From: Bradyrhizobium ottawaense
Lineage (GTDB): Bacteria; Pseudomonadota; Alphaproteobacteria; Rhizobiales; Xanthobacteraceae
Direction of reading: 5' to 3'
NCBI RefSeq assembly: GCF_900099825.1
Contig: NZ_LT629693.1
Span: 6,769,001-6,833,000 of the forward strand
DNA: 64,000 bases
The translations under genes and the position numbers were made by a program. Shown here piece after piece: positions 57,316-64,000 of the stretch (its first letter is position 1; every line of letters starts with the position of its first letter). The notes under the pieces were generated by a model. It was not told the DNA's origin, searched no databases, and saw only the letters and a list, made by a program, of their open reading frames with translations.

Positions 57316-57623
57316 GACACCGGCAGCTCCCTTGCGGAACGCCCCGGGCAGCCGTATCTATCTTCTAACGGCGACGTCGACGCTTCATAGCTCCGGCGCT
57401 GGGACGACCATGAATAGGCTGGCAGCGCCGGATGTACGCGCGCCCTCTGTTCGTGGTCGTTGGCATTTCTAGAGCGTTTTCAAGCGAAGTGGCGGCCGGT
57501 TCGCGTCAAGAAAACGCGTCAAAACAAAAAGCCGGCCTGTTTTGACCCGTTTTCCCCCACTTAATACCCGGTCCGCGAGCCCCGCCTTGGCATCATTGGC
57601 GGCTGCGGATATACGCTGGCCCC
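57316..57623. other. Intergenic region with a dispersed repeat
   Basis: These 308 bp contain the third GCGTTTTC-family repeat (57471-57533) and no recognised gene. The promoter of the glycosyltransferase pair should lie here. Confidence 0.5.
57471..57533 (+). repeat. GCGTTTTC...AAAACGCGTCAAA family (copy 3)
   Basis: It contains AGAGCGTTTTCAAGCGAAGTG, CCGGTTCGCGTCAAGAAAACG and CGTCAAAACAAAAAGCC, closely matching the copies at 8689-8783 and 13040-13100. Confidence 0.85.
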
Positions 57624-58757
57624 ATGAATGACGCCATCAAGCCGGGCCCCGAAACCCTGTCGCAGGCCACCGGTTTACCGCAGCTTTCGGTCGTGGTCCC
57701 CACCTTCAACGAGCGCGACAACGTCACGGTATTGTACCGGCGGCTGGAAGCCACGCTGGCCGGCATCCCCTGGGAAGTCGTGTTCGTCGACGACAATTCG
57801 CCCGACGGCACCTGGGAAGTGGTGCGCGGGCTGGCGCGGCAGGATCCCCGCGTTCGCTGCATCCGCCGGATCGGGCGGCGCGGCCTGTCCGGCGCTTGCA
57901 TCGAAGGTATCCTGGCTTCGAGCGCGCCCTATGCGGCGGTCATCGACGCCGATTTGCAGCACGACGAAACCCAACTGCCGAAGATGGTGGGGCTGCTGCA
58001 GAGCGGCGAGGCCGAACTCGTGGTCGGCAGCCGCTACATCGAGGGCGGCAGCGCCGACAGCTTCAACAAGAGCCGTGCCGGCGCCAGCCAACTGGCGACC
58101 GAAGTCGCCAAGCGCGTGCTGAAGGTCGAGATTGCCGACCCGATGAGCGGCTTCTTCATGATCCGCCGCGACAAGTTCGAGCAACTGGCGCCGCAGCTCT
58201 CCACCCAGGGCTTCAAGATCCTGCTCGACATCGTCGCCACCGCGCAAGACAAGCTGCGCACCATCGAGGTACCGTTTACGTTCGGATCGCGCCAGCACGG
58301 CGAGAGCAAGCTCGATTCCATGGTGGCGCTGGATTTCCTTGGCCTGGTGCTGGCGAAGCTGACCCACGACGTGGTGTCGCTGCGCTTCCTGCTGTTTGCG
58401 ATGGTCGGTTCCATCGGCCTCATCGTGCATCTGACCACGCTGTTTATCGCGCTCGAGTTCTTCAACGTGCCGTTTCCGGAGGCGCAGGCCGCCGGCGCGC
58501 TGGTCGCCATGACCAGCAATTTCATCCTCAACAATTTCCTGACCTATCGCGACCAGCGGCTGAAGGGTTTTGCGATCCTGCGCGGCCTGTTGCTGTTCTA
58601 TCTGGTCTGCAGCGTCGGGCTGTTCGCCAATGTCGGCGTCGCGTTCTCGGTCTACGACCAGGAGCCGATCTGGTGGCTCGCGGGCGCCGCCGGCGCGCTG
58701 ATGGGCGTGGTCTGGAATTACGCCATGTCGGGACTGTTCGTCTGGCGCAAGCGATGA
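57624..58757 (+). CDS. Polyprenol-phosphate glycosyltransferase with GtrA-like C-terminus
   Basis: The 377-residue protein begins with a GT2 dolichol-phosphate mannose synthase-like domain: LSVVVPTFNERDNVTVLYRRL, VFVDDNSPDGTW, IDADLQHDE (the DXD-type motif, about residue 111) and DPMSGFFMI. A GtrA-like membrane domain follows (about 245-375, four helices, starting LRFLLFAMVGSIGLIVH, with SNFILNNFLTYRD). It should load a sugar onto undecaprenyl phosphate and help flip it. The next gene, seven bases on, is a GT39-type transferase that would use the lipid-linked sugar, so the pair is probably one glycosylation unit. Confidence 0.93.
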   Translation: MNDAIKPGPETLSQATGLPQLSVVVPTFNERDNVTVLYRRLEATLAGIPWEVVFVDDNSPDGTWEVVRGLARQDPRVRCIRRIGRRGLSGACIEGILASSAPYAAVIDADLQHDETQLPKMVGLLQSGEAELVVGSRYIEGGSADSFNKSRAGASQLATEVAKRVLKVEIADPMSGFFMIRRDKFEQLAPQLSTQGFKILLDIVATAQDKLRTIEVPFTFGSRQHGESKLDSMVALDFLGLVLAKLTHDVVSLRFLLFAMVGSIGLIVHLTTLFIALEFFNVPFPEAQAAGALVAMTSNFILNNFLTYRDQRLKGFAILRGLLLFYLVCSVGLFANVGVAFSVYDQEPIWWLAGAAGALMGVVWNYAMSGLFVWRKR

Positions 58758-58764
58758 TCCCAAA

Positions 58765-60258
58765 ATGAACCCGAACGAGGCGCGGTCTGTCCTCAACACG
58801 GTTCTGATTGTTCTGGCGCTGGTGGCGCTGCGCCTGGTGGCCGCGGCCTTCACGCCGATCACCTTCGACGAAGCCTATTACTGGATGTGGTCGAAGCATC
58901 TCGCCGGCGGCTATTACGATCATCCGCCGATGGTCGCCCTGGTGATCCGGCTCGGCACGCTGATCGCGGGCGATACCGAACTCGGCGTGCGGCTGGTCTC
59001 GATCCTGCTGGCGCTGCCGATGAGCTGGGCGATCTACGAGGCGACGTCGGTCCTGTTCGGCGGCAGGCGCGTGGCGGCGACCGCGACGATCCTTCTCAAC
59101 GTCACGCTGATGGCGGCGGTCGGCAGCATGATCGTGACGCCGGACGCGCCGCTATTGGTCGCTTCGAGCTTCGTGATGCTGGCGCTCGCCAAGGTGCTGC
59201 AAACCGGGCGCGGCGCGTGGTGGCTGGCGGTCGGCGCTGCGGCCGGTTGCGCGCTGCTGTCGAAATATACCGCGCTGTTCTTCGGGCCGGCGATCCTGAT
59301 CTGGCTCGTCGTCGTGCCGAAACTGCGGCACTGGCTGATCTCGCCGTGGCTCTATCTCGGCGGCGTCGTTGCGATCCTGATGTTTGCGCCGGTCATTTGG
59401 TGGAATGCCGATCACCACTGGGTTTCCTTCATCAAGCAGATCGGCCGCGCGCGCATCGAGGATTTCCGCCCCGTCTTCATCGGCGAACTGATCCCGACGC
59501 AGGTCGTGTTCGCGACGCCCGCAGTGTGGATCCTCGGCGCGATGGGGCTCTATGCGCTGTATCAACGCCTCGCCGGCGCGCTGGCGGCGTGTGTGCTGGT
59601 CAACACCATGTTCTGGACCATCGTGGTCTATTTCGTCTGGCATTCGCTGCACGCCCGTGTCGAGGCGAACTGGTTTGCGCCGGTTTATCCGGCGTTTGCA
59701 ATCGCGGCTGCGGTTGCCGCCCATCTCGTCCAGTGGGCGCCGCGCGAGCAGCGCGTGGTCGACTTCTGCCGGCGCTGGGCGGCGCCGGGCGGCATCGTGA
59801 TGTTCGCGCTGCTGGTCGTGCAGGCCAATACCGGCATGCTCTCGGGTTATCGTCGCGATGCCACGGTCCGCAGCGTCGGCGTCGGCTGGCGCGAAACCGC
59901 CGGCGAGATCGAAGCGGTGCGGGCGCGCGTCGGCGCCACCTGCGTGCTGGCGCCGGATTACGGCACCACCGGCTGGCTCGCCTTCTATTTGCCGAAGGGC
60001 ACCTGCGTGGCCCAGCAGAGTCAGCGCATCCGCTGGGTCAACATGCCCGAGCCTTCGGCGGCGCAGCTCGCCGGCAAACTGCTCTATGTGCGCGATGTCG
60101 ATCAACCCTCGCTCAAAGAGGCTTTCGCCCGCGTCGACAAAGTCGCGGACGTTGCGCGCAAACGCGGTCCGCTGCTGATCGAGACCTACGCGCTCGATGT
60201 GATGGAGCGGCCGACAGGTGAGGTGTTCAACCGCTCGCCGCCGCCGGAACTGAAGTAG
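58765..60258 (+). CDS. ArnT/PMT-like membrane glycosyltransferase (GT39/GT83 type)
   Basis: The 497-residue protein has about 10-12 helices and the conserved periplasmic loop after the first helix, FDEAYYWMWSKHLAGGYYDHPP (read in two parts: the catalytic acidic residue is in FDEAYY, about residue 35). This is the PMT_2 pattern of enzymes that transfer a sugar from polyprenyl phosphate to lipid A, protein or polysaccharide. The soluble C-terminal part (about 365-490) is periplasmic. It follows the GT2/GtrA gene by seven bases and is presumably its partner. The acceptor is unknown. Confidence 0.92.
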   Translation: MNPNEARSVLNTVLIVLALVALRLVAAAFTPITFDEAYYWMWSKHLAGGYYDHPPMVALVIRLGTLIAGDTELGVRLVSILLALPMSWAIYEATSVLFGGRRVAATATILLNVTLMAAVGSMIVTPDAPLLVASSFVMLALAKVLQTGRGAWWLAVGAAAGCALLSKYTALFFGPAILIWLVVVPKLRHWLISPWLYLGGVVAILMFAPVIWWNADHHWVSFIKQIGRARIEDFRPVFIGELIPTQVVFATPAVWILGAMGLYALYQRLAGALAACVLVNTMFWTIVVYFVWHSLHARVEANWFAPVYPAFAIAAAVAAHLVQWAPREQRVVDFCRRWAAPGGIVMFALLVVQANTGMLSGYRRDATVRSVGVGWRETAGEIEAVRARVGATCVLAPDYGTTGWLAFYLPKGTCVAQQSQRIRWVNMPEPSAAQLAGKLLYVRDVDQPSLKEAFARVDKVADVARKRGPLLIETYALDVMERPTGEVFNRSPPPELK

Positions 60259-60525
60259 GGCGGATACGCGAAGAAACTCGACATTTCCGGCATCCACTGG
60301 CCGGTTGTCGAATGTGGCCACATCGTGATCTGTCCCGTATCGATACGGACAATTTCTGCAACAGTTCCATGCAGTTGTGCTTGCCATGGAACTGCCCGCC
60401 TTTAATCGGCATTTAACTAAAACTCGCCTTAATGACGCTCCGCACCTCTGCGAAATGCTGCCCCGGGAACTTACGGGCGCAACATCAACGAGGGACTTGG
60501 TGGAATTGTTGTGGGCGGCGTGTAA

Positions 60526-61695
60526 ATGAGTATGAGTACCGGTGCGTATCGCCGTGCGGCTTCCGGCCGCAGGAAATCCTCCCGTCGAATCTTTTCCCAG
60601 CATCTTCTCGGCAGCGTCGCAGTTGCAGGCCTCGTGCTGGGCTGTGCGTGGACGGTCTACAGCAATGTCTTGAGCGGCGGCATCTATCCGTCGATGAACA
60701 CTGCGGCGGTTGATGCGCATGTGGTCAAGCGATCGGTCGCCGCTGCCGCGCGGCCGGCACGGTCTCCGTCCAACAGCGCGATGGCCGCATTGTCCGATCC
60801 GGCAGCGCAAAGTTCGCGCGCCGAAACGCTGTCACCTCAAATTATGTTTAACGAAAGGTTTGCAGCGTCGGAGCCGCAAAGCATCGCGCCGGCGCCTGTC
60901 GATGCCGTGAAGGTGGCTGAAGCGTCACCGCCAGACGATGCGAAGCCGATCGTAACACCGAAACTTGCCGAGGCGCCGAAGAAGATCGACGCGCCCAAGC
61001 TCGCGGAAGCGCCGAAGTCGAAGGAAGCCGCACCTGCCCAGGTCGCGCTGAACGTTCCGGCGCCGAAGCAGGCGGATGCAAAATCCGCCGCCAAAACACC
61101 GGGAGCATCGGTACGCGACATGGCGCAACGCGCCAAGGCCGCGGTGATGTCGATTGCTTCCAACGACAAGCCGAGCATGGTCGAAAAGCTTTGGGGCAAG
61201 CAGCCTTCGCACGGGTCGCTACTGTCTTTCGCGTCCGCCGACGCCAGCGTCACCGGCAGCCTGCCGGATACCAAGGCGCAAAACCCGATGCTCGGCGGGT
61301 CGCCGCCCTACGACAGGCAGACGGCGGTCTACGACATCTCGGCGCGCATGGTCTATCTGCCCGACGGCACCAGGCTGGAGGCGCATTCCGGCCTCGGCTC
61401 CAAGCTCGACGATGTGCGTTATTCGAATGTCCGGATGCAGGGCGTGACGCCGCCGCACATCTACGAACTGACACCGCGTGAGGCGCTGTTCCACGGCGTG
61501 CCGGCGCTGCGGCTCAATCCGATCGGCGGCGAGGACAAGATCTTCGGCCGCAGCGGATTGCTGGCGCACACCTACATGCTGGGTCCGAACGGCGATTCCA
61601 ACGGCTGCGTGTCGTTCAAGGATTACTACGCCTTCCTGCGCGCCTATCGCGAGCAGGGCATCAAGCGCCTCGCGGTGCTGGCGAAGGTGGAGTAG
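60526..61695 (+). CDS. DUF2778 (Tlde1-like) L,D-transpeptidase-fold protein with membrane anchor
   Basis: The 389-residue protein has a basic N-terminus and one transmembrane helix (about residues 28-46), a long Ala/Pro/Lys-rich periplasmic linker (about 60-215) and a C-terminal DUF2778 domain (about 255-389). The latter carries the catalytic-type His in GLLAHTYMLGP and the nucleophile Cys in GDSNGCVSFKDYY (about residue 362), as in YkuD-like L,D-transpeptidases and the T6SS effector Tlde1. The anchor and linker favour a housekeeping cell-wall role here; no secretion genes or immunity gene adjoin. An ATG at 60532 is an alternative start. Confidence 0.85.
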   Translation: MSMSTGAYRRAASGRRKSSRRIFSQHLLGSVAVAGLVLGCAWTVYSNVLSGGIYPSMNTAAVDAHVVKRSVAAAARPARSPSNSAMAALSDPAAQSSRAETLSPQIMFNERFAASEPQSIAPAPVDAVKVAEASPPDDAKPIVTPKLAEAPKKIDAPKLAEAPKSKEAAPAQVALNVPAPKQADAKSAAKTPGASVRDMAQRAKAAVMSIASNDKPSMVEKLWGKQPSHGSLLSFASADASVTGSLPDTKAQNPMLGGSPPYDRQTAVYDISARMVYLPDGTRLEAHSGLGSKLDDVRYSNVRMQGVTPPHIYELTPREALFHGVPALRLNPIGGEDKIFGRSGLLAHTYMLGPNGDSNGCVSFKDYYAFLRAYREQGIKRLAVLAKVE

Positions 61696-62292
61696 TCAGA
61701 CCAGCGCGCCTTCGCCGCGGGCGATGATCGCGAACCGGTCGGACAATTCAGCAAGCGCGATGTCGTGAATGGTGGCGGCCGCGATCGTTCCGCCGCGTCC
61801 GTCCGGCAGGTCGCGCGTGGCGCAGCTATCGGCATCGACCATGATCCGGAAGCCGAGATCGAGCCCGGCGCGGGCGGTGGAGCTGACGCACATATGCGTC
61901 ATGAATCCCGCAAGGATGATGTCCTTGTGACCGGTGGCGGCGAGCAGCGCCTGCAGATCGGTGCCGGCAAACGCATTGGGCAAGCCTTTTTCGATGACCG
62001 GCTCGTTCTTTAGCGGTGCCAGCGCGGACACGATCGCGCCGCGTTCGGCGCTGCGATCGAACAGCCCGCCAGGGCGTCCTTTGTGGGCGATATGAAAGAT
62101 CCGCGTGCCGGCCTCGCGTGCCCGCGCCAACAGTTTTGCGGCACTGGCGATCGCGCTTGTGGCATCGGGCAGGGCGATCGGCCCTTCCAGGTATTCGTTC
62201 TGCAGGTCGATCATCACAAGTGCGGCGTCGCGCAGGCGCGGCGGCCTGAGGTCGGCGCCGGACAACTCGAGCAGGGTTTTGGGGGCGGCCAT
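61696..62292 (-). CDS. Isochorismatase-family cysteine hydrolase
   Basis: The 198-residue protein has the family triad: Asp in LVMIDLQNEYLEGP (about residue 29), Lys in VIEKGLPNAFAGTDL (about 99) and the nucleophile Cys in AGFMTHMCVSSTARA (about 132), plus the cis-peptide region before it. Members hydrolyse isochorismate, nicotinamide or other amides; without neighbours of a pathway the substrate is open. Its stop abuts the convergent DUF2778 gene. Confidence 0.92.
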   Translation of the reverse strand: MAAPKTLLELSGADLRPPRLRDAALVMIDLQNEYLEGPIALPDATSAIASAAKLLARAREAGTRIFHIAHKGRPGGLFDRSAERGAIVSALAPLKNEPVIEKGLPNAFAGTDLQALLAATGHKDIILAGFMTHMCVSSTARAGLDLGFRIMVDADSCATRDLPDGRGGTIAAATIHDIALAELSDRFAIIARGEGALV

Positions 62293-62458
62293 TTGCGATC
62301 TCCGGGTCTGAATGTCTTCAGGCCGGTATAACGCGGGAAAGACCTGCTGTTGTGCAGGGATATCGCAGCTATTGGCTGCGATATTGCAGGCTTGCGGCTC
62401 GCTTCTGAAGACGCCGCGAGACTAGGCGGTGGCCGGCCGGCGCGCTAGATTTCGATTC

Positions 62459-63010
62459 ATGTCGCAGCCGGATTTTCAGCCGACCCTGGTCGGCCCCACC
62501 ATCACCGTCAGACCGGTCAGAGCGGCTGACTGGAGCGAACTGTTTGCAGCCGGCTCCGATCCGGAAATCTGGAAAGTGCATCCGGTGCCCGATCGCCATA
62601 CCGAGGCGGGATTCCGAAAATTCTTTGACGGTGCGGTCAGCTCTAAAATGGGGTTTGCGTTCGTCGACCGCGCGACCGACAGACTGATCGGCTCGAGTCG
62701 CTACTATGGCTATGAGCCCGAATTGAGCGAGATCGAGATCGGCTGGACTTTTCTCGCCCGCAGCCACTGGGGCGGCCGCGCCAACCGCGAAGTAAAGCGC
62801 CTGATGCTCGACCACGCCTTTACGTTCGTCGACACCGTCGTGTTCTGGGTCGGCGACGAAAACTGGCGCTCGCAGGGCGCGATGACCAAGATCGGCGGCG
62901 TCAAGCGCGAGGGACTGTTTACCCGCGAGCTGTCCGGCGACCGGCCGTATTTCATCTTCGAGATCACCAAGGACCGGTATCAGCAGGGCGGGCGGGCATT
63001 GGTAGGTTGA
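62459..63010 (+). CDS. GNAT family N-acetyltransferase (RimJ/RimL-type)
   Basis: The 183-residue protein shows the GNAT_3/RimJ-like pattern: [15 protein letters not shown] at the start, [25 protein letters not shown] (motif A approach), [20 protein letters not shown] (acetyl-CoA-binding segment) and [20 protein letters not shown] (the DEXNXRS-like helix). It probably acetylates a protein terminus or an amine. The ribosome-binding site is weak; a GTG at 62429 in frame is an alternative start. Confidence 0.85.
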   Translation: MSQPDFQPTLVGPTITVRPVRAADWSELFAAGSDPEIWKVHPVPDRHTEAGFRKFFDGAVSSKMGFAFVDRATDRLIGSSRYYGYEPELSEIEIGWTFLARSHWGGRANREVKRLMLDHAFTFVDTVVFWVGDENWRSQGAMTKIGGVKREGLFTRELSGDRPYFIFEITKDRYQQGGRALVG

Positions 63011-63027
63011 GATTCCGGAGCGTTCTC

Positions 63028-63065
63028 GTCATGCCGAGTTCGCGCTTCGCGCGCCCGGGAATGAC
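63028..63065. repeat. Short GTCATGCC...GGAATGAC repeat
   Basis: GTCATGCCGAGTTCGCG and CGCGCGCCCGGGAATGAC pair imperfectly around TTCG-like sequence. It is a short relative of the elements at 5436 and 51893. Confidence 0.6.
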
Positions 63066-63084
63066 GGGGTAGGGAGATCAAACA

Positions 63085-63112
63085 AAAACCCCGGCATCGC
63101 TGCCGGGGTTTT
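63085..63112 (-). terminator. Rho-independent terminator of the former groEL operon
   Basis: AAAAACCCCGGCA and TGCCGGGGTTTT pair perfectly around TCGC; on the minus strand the stem is followed by a T-rich run. It lies 32 bp beyond the groEL remnant stop. Confidence 0.85.
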
Positions 63113-63143
63113 CGCATTCTTGTAATCGCCTGAGTGGCTGGAC

Positions 63144-63486
63144 TTAGAAGTCCATGCCGCCCATGCCGCCGCCGGGGGGCATGCCGCCGGCGCCTGCGCC
63201 GCCCTTCTTGGGCAGTTCGGCGATCATGGCTTCGGTGGTGATCAAGAGAGCCGCGACGGAGGCCGTGCTGGATCGCCGCACGGACCACCTTGGTCGGGTC
63301 GATGATGCCCTTGGCGACCAGGTTGCCGTATTCGCCCGACTGCGAGTCGAAGCCGTAGTTCTACTGGTCCTTATCGAGGATCTTGCCGACGATGACGGAA
63401 CCGTCTTCGCCTGCGTTGATCGCGATCTGGCGGGCCGGCGCGGACAGCGCCTTGCGCACGATCTCGCCGCCGGTCTTCTGGTCTTG
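63144..63486 (-). pseudogene. groEL: 3' remnant of groEL with stop and frameshift
   Basis: On the minus strand the C-terminal 115 or so codons of a 60-kDa chaperonin can be followed: [38 protein letters not shown], then an in-frame TAG, then [18 protein letters not shown] and [11 protein letters not shown], then a two-base deletion shifting the frame, then [19 protein letters not shown] and the typical [14 protein letters not shown] end. The first 430 or so codons are absent. It cannot make a chaperonin. Confidence 0.88.
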
Positions 63487-63860
63487 GCAGCGCCGCTTAT
63501 TGCGGAGAAGCGACGGCCGTAGTTTTAAGAGCGGAACAGCCTCGTCGATCGAGAGCAGCTTTGCCGTGCGCCGGAATTGGAACCGCATCTTCCGCAGTCT
63601 TACGGTGTTCCCCATGCGTATTTTATGGTTGCGTCCGGCGGCTCATTTGCGTCTAATTTCTTACGACGCAGCGGGCAGAGAGTGCGGGCAGAGAGTCTGC
63701 CTCGCTGCCGGGTGTTTGGAGCTTGTTGCTTGTTGACAGAGCGAGAGCGTATTTGTGTGAGTGCGTGTAGAGAAAGTAGATTGAAATTTATGTTAATACG
63801 GCTGTTCCGCGACACTCCGAATGGAGAACGCTGCGGACGCGTCACCGCGGGTCCCCCGCA
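63487..63860. other. Gene-free, lower-GC stretch
   Basis: No gene is recognised. The stretch is clearly richer in A and T than its surroundings and contains a 13-bp direct tandem repeat, GCGGGCAGAGAGT twice (63671-63696). It joins the groEL remnant to the Crp/Fnr gene and probably contains the deletion junction and that gene's promoter. Confidence 0.5.
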
Positions 63861-64000
63861 GTGACACCTCGCGGCGGAACGGGCAATCGCCTTCTTGCAG
63901 CATTGCTGGCATCGGACCTCGATCTGCTGGGGCCCGAGCTTGAGGTGATCGCGCTCGGTCAGGACGCGGTCCTTTCGCGGGCGGGTGACGATATCGAGTA
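63861..64000 (+). CDS. Crp/Fnr family transcriptional regulator, N-terminal part (runs off window)
   Basis: From a GTG the frame reads MTPRGGTGNRLLAALLA, then SDLDLLGPELEVIALG and QDAVLSRAGDDIE to the window edge. The pattern NRLLAALxxxDLxLLxPxLE is the common start of a large alphaproteobacterial Crp/Fnr subgroup. The cNMP-like sensor and the helix-turn-helix would lie outside. The exact start is uncertain because the frame is open upstream. Confidence 0.7.
   Translation, partial: MTPRGGTGNRLLAALLASDLDLLGPELEVIALGQDAVLSRAGDDIE

Noticed and set aside
60526..61695. DUF2778 protein as a type VI secretion effector locus
   Set aside because: There is a membrane anchor, and no T6SS, VgrG/PAAR or immunity gene nearby.
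63600..63845. Short minus-strand frame in the low-GC region as a gene
   Set aside because: No ribosome-binding site, no similarity and unusual composition; it is more likely decayed sequence next to the groEL remnant.

Overview
The window is GC-rich chromosomal DNA, very probably from an alphaproteobacterium of the Bradyrhizobium/Nitrobacteraceae group. That placement is inferred from gene content (liv-type amino-acid transporter, pca genes, cox-type molybdenum hydroxylase genes, HWE-type histidine kinase, phasin, DUF2778 protein), from small Bradyrhizobium-like proteins, and from several dispersed intergenic repeat families recalled from that group. No tRNA, rRNA, CRISPR array, intact insertion sequence or prophage was recognised.

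Layout. 1-4.3 kb: end of an unknown gene, murI, a cytochrome b561, a cupredoxin/FTR1 iron-uptake pair and purB. 4.3-8.7 kb: a TetR regulator behind a promoter/operator and two mini-ORFs, a metallophosphoesterase coupled to a Ser/Thr kinase-universal stress fusion, a 17-codon fossil of an acyl-CoA dehydrogenase, and a DUF2270 membrane protein. 8.8-14.1 kb: small exported proteins (one with three KGASE repeats), a glutathione transferase, an 800-bp repeat-rich gene-free stretch, rpe, an EF-hand protein and a P1-family peptidase. 14.1-25.5 kb: a signalling block with a MASE4-like hybrid kinase, a single-domain response regulator, a REC-PAS-HWE kinase and a 2098-residue soluble poly-HAMP hybrid kinase. 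25.7-30.9 kb: a complete branched-chain amino-acid ABC operon (livH-M-G-F-substrate-binding protein). 31-35.2 kb: small proteins, then pcaB-pcaD-pcaC of protocatechuate degradation.

35.4-42.2 kb is a tightly packed cox operon: coxG, coxS, coxM, a MoxR ATPase (CoxD), a VWA protein (CoxE), a split XdhC pair and a molybdopterin-binding/nucleotidyltransferase fusion. The large catalytic molybdopterin subunit coxL is absent from between or beside coxS and coxM. 42-48 kb carries small proteins, a DyP peroxidase, a DUF2000 protein, a stand-alone cyclic-nucleotide-binding protein and an amidohydrolase. 48.3-51.9 kb is a CecR/YbhGFS-like efflux operon whose TetR operator lies inside the promoter spacer and whose first mRNA may be leaderless. 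52-57.3 kb: membrane adenylate/guanylate cyclase, PhzF, a DUF488/DUF72 pair, a phasin and two small exported or membrane proteins. 57.6-63 kb: two lipid-linked-sugar-type glycosyltransferases, a DUF2778 L,D-transpeptidase-like protein, an isochorismatase-family hydrolase and a GNAT acetyltransferase. The right end holds a broken 3' remnant of groEL and the first 140 bp of a Crp/Fnr regulator.

Most promising for follow-up are the 11-unit poly-HAMP kinase, the cox operon without its catalytic subunit, and the two TetR promoter architectures. All calls come from reading the sequence and recalling protein families; no database search was run.
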